Assembly: GCA_002394725.1 (NCBI GenBank)
Contig: DGUQ01000026.1
Coordinates: 1 to 6,749, forward strand
Reading direction: 5' to 3'
Length of the DNA: 6,749 bases
Source: Ruminococcaceae bacterium UBA4306
Lineage (GTDB): Bacteria; Bacillota; Clostridia; Oscillospirales; Acutalibacteraceae
Made by a program: the position numbers and the translations under genes. Below the pieces are notes generated by a model. It worked only from the letters and a program-made list of their open reading frames with translations. It ran no database searches and was not told the DNA's origin. This document shows positions 5,052 through 6,749 of the stretch, piece by piece. The first letter of the stretch is position 1; each line of letters starts with the position of its first letter.

Positions 5052-6749
5052 TGCTGACGCGCAAATTATTTCGAACCGCGTGGGGCTACAAGGCGCAGTT
5101 CATCTCGATGATCCTGATGATCACGCTCGGCATCGGAATGTTCCTCGGCTTCAATATGGAGTGGAAAACCATCGAGGTCGATACGGGAAAATTCTTTGAG
5201 CAGACCAAATATGCCGACTACCGCCTGTATTCGGAAAAAGGCTTTACCAAAGAGGACTTAGATAAGATAAGCGCCATGGAAGGCGTTGACGCGGCGACGC
5301 GCTATCTGTCCGTCAATCTTGATATCAAAGGCGAAAAGAACAAAAGTCTTGCGCTTGATGTAAGCGAGAATAACTCTGTCAGCACCTTCCTTGTAACGCA
5401 GGGCGCCGAGTATGATGAAAACGGCGACGGCTTTTGGCTGAGCGATAAATTCGCAGCCGCAAATGATTACCAAATCGGAGACGAGCTTGTGCTCGAATTT
5501 CAGGGAACGGAAATCAGCGGTAAGATCGTCGGGCTGATCAAATCAGGCGAGCATATGATCTGCGTCGCAGACAAAAACCAGATGATGCCCGATTACAACA
5601 CCTACGGCTACGCCTATATCTCTCCCAAAAAGCTGCGTTCGGCTTTAGAGGATAAGATAAAAAGCGATTTTGCCGATGAGTTGAAGAAATCGAATGTTCC
5701 CGAGGAATTCATTGACGAAAGCCTGACAAAGCTGTTTGTTACAGACGAAATGCTGAGCGATGCGGCTGACAAGGTGTTCGCGCAGGTCAATCTGCTCTCA
5801 GGCTTATCAAAGGAAGCACTGGAGGACAAGATAAAAACCGCGCTCGGCAGAACGATCATGGTAACGCCGAAGGACGATCACGTCGTTTACAAGGAGGCTA
5901 TGGGCGAAGCGGAGGAAGGAAAAACGATGGGCTCCGTATTGCCCGTGCTTTTCCTTGCCATTGCCATTCTCACGATGGTAACGACTATGCACCGCATCGC
6001 CACCAAGGAAAAAACACAAATCGGGACGCTGAAGGCACTCGGCTTTAAAAACCGCAGAATACTTCGTCATTACACCTCTTACGGCTTATTTATCGGCTTG
6101 TTCGGCGCGGGCTTGGGAATCGCGCTCGGCTACGGCGTATGCAAGCTGATTATGAGCGAGGACGGTATGATGGGCACCTACTTTGATATGCCCGATTGGA
6201 GCGCGGTAATACCGGGGTTTTGCTATCCGGTGTTGATCGGTACTGTATTACTGCTGACGCTGATCAGTTATCTTTCCGTCAGACAGCAGTTAAAAGGCAC
6301 CGCCGCTGACGCGCTGCGTCCGTACTCACCGAAAAAGATGCGGAAAATCCTCTTTGAGCGCTTCCGCTTTTGGGATAAGCTCCGTTTCGGAACAAAGTGG
6401 AATATCCGCGATCTCAGTCGTCACAAAAGCCGCTCGGCGATGACCTTGTTCGGCATCGTCGGCTGTATGGTGCTGATGGTCGGCGGCTTGGGGATGCGCG
6501 ACACCATGTCCGGCTTTTTGGAGCTGCTTGACAAGGATATTTCCGACTACACCACAAAGGTCAATCTCATTGACGACGCCGATCTCAAAAAGTCAAAGGA
6601 GCTGTACGAGGAGATCGGCGGCGACTGGGAAAGCCTGTGCGGAATCAGCATGGGCGGCGATACCGTTACGCTCGATATCATACATAATCCCAAGCATATG
6701 CTCAACGTCATTGACGAGGACAATAACAGGATCGAGCTGAGCGACGAGG
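5051..6749 (+). CDS. FtsX-like ABC permease, 3' end beyond window
   Basis: The frame is open from 5051 to the right edge, about 566 residues, with no stop, so the gene is cut by the window. TM1 is near residues 14-34 (FISMILMITLGIGMFLGF). An extracytoplasmic MacB-like domain spans about 35-290. TM2 is near 294-316, TM3 near 343-367 and TM4 near 386-410, making the first FtsX core. The cytoplasmic coupling motif KEKTQIGTLKALGFKNRRI precedes TM3. A second module begins with KWNIRDLSRHKSRS and TM5 (about 463-482), so the full protein should be a duplicated-core permease, usually of about 750 residues or more. A highly charged helical stretch sits at about 194-285 in the first outer domain. The ATG overlaps the ATPase stop (TGATG). 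The in-frame GTG at 5048 is closer to GAGG (5037-5040) and may be the true start. It should pair with the ATPase before it; the cargo is unknown. Confidence 0.9.
   Translation, partial: MLTRKLFRTAWGYKAQFISMILMITLGIGMFLGFNMEWKTIEVDTGKFFEQTKYADYRLYSEKGFTKEDLDKISAMEGVDAATRYLSVNLDIKGEKNKSLALDVSENNSVSTFLVTQGAEYDENGDGFWLSDKFAAANDYQIGDELVLEFQGTEISGKIVGLIKSGEHMICVADKNQMMPDYNTYGYAYISPKKLRSALEDKIKSDFADELKKSNVPEEFIDESLTKLFVTDEMLSDAADKVFAQVNLLSGLSKEALEDKIKTALGRTIMVTPKDDHVVYKEAMGEAEEGKTMGSVLPVLFLAIAILTMVTTMHRIATKEKTQIGTLKALGFKNRRILRHYTSYGLFIGLFGAGLGIALGYGVCKLIMSEDGMMGTYFDMPDWSAVIPGFCYPVLIGTVLLLTLISYLSVRQQLKGTAADALRPYSPKKMRKILFERFRFWDKLRFGTKWNIRDLSRHKSRSAMTLFGIVGCMVLMVGGLGMRDTMSGFLELLDKDISDYTTKVNLIDDADLKKSKELYEEIGGDWESLCGISMGGDTVTLDIIHNPKHMLNVIDEDNNRIELSDE

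Overview
The window reads as chromosomal DNA from a Gram-positive, clostridial-type Firmicute, most likely a gut Ruminococcaceae/Oscillospiraceae-like organism. The evidence is mid-range GC coding sequence, strong GGAGG-type ribosome binding sites, consensus sigma-A promoters, a MepA-type MATE pump, a short Firmicute-type TetR regulator and a DUF3793 protein. The genus cannot be fixed from the sequence alone. All supported genes lie on the + strand. There are no RNA genes, CRISPR arrays, insertion sequences or signs of recent transfer.

Layout. (1) 1-155: a leader with an extended -10 promoter, followed at once by a 17-bp hairpin with a T-rich tail, then the RBS of the first gene. (2) 156-1556: a complete 12-TM MATE multidrug exporter, closed by a hairpin at 1623-1655. 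(3) 1703-2638: an NAD(P)H-dependent aldo/keto reductase with its own promoter, a palindrome in its leader and a terminator. (4) 2647-3275: a TetR-family repressor with its own promoter. Its leader carries a 14-bp element matching the palindrome in front of the reductase, so the two probably form a regulator/target pair. (5) 3276-3524: an intergenic region with a near-consensus promoter (TTGACA-17-TACAAT) and two GTTAG-N6-CTAAC palindromes in the predicted 5' leader. (6) 3530-6749: a tightly packed operon of a cysteine-rich DUF3793 protein, an 85-residue HMA-type metal-binding protein with CxxC, an ABC ATPase of the LolD/MacB type and an FtsX-type permease that runs off the right edge.

The most interesting part is the last operon. 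Two small proteins with thiol-rich, metal- or cluster-type cysteine motifs are co-transcribed with an FtsX-class ABC system behind twin palindromes. This suggests a metal-responsive envelope or efflux function, but the substrate, the regulator and the role of DUF3793 cannot be proved from sequence. The promoter-hairpin-RBS arrangement before the MATE pump is the second candidate for unreported regulation.
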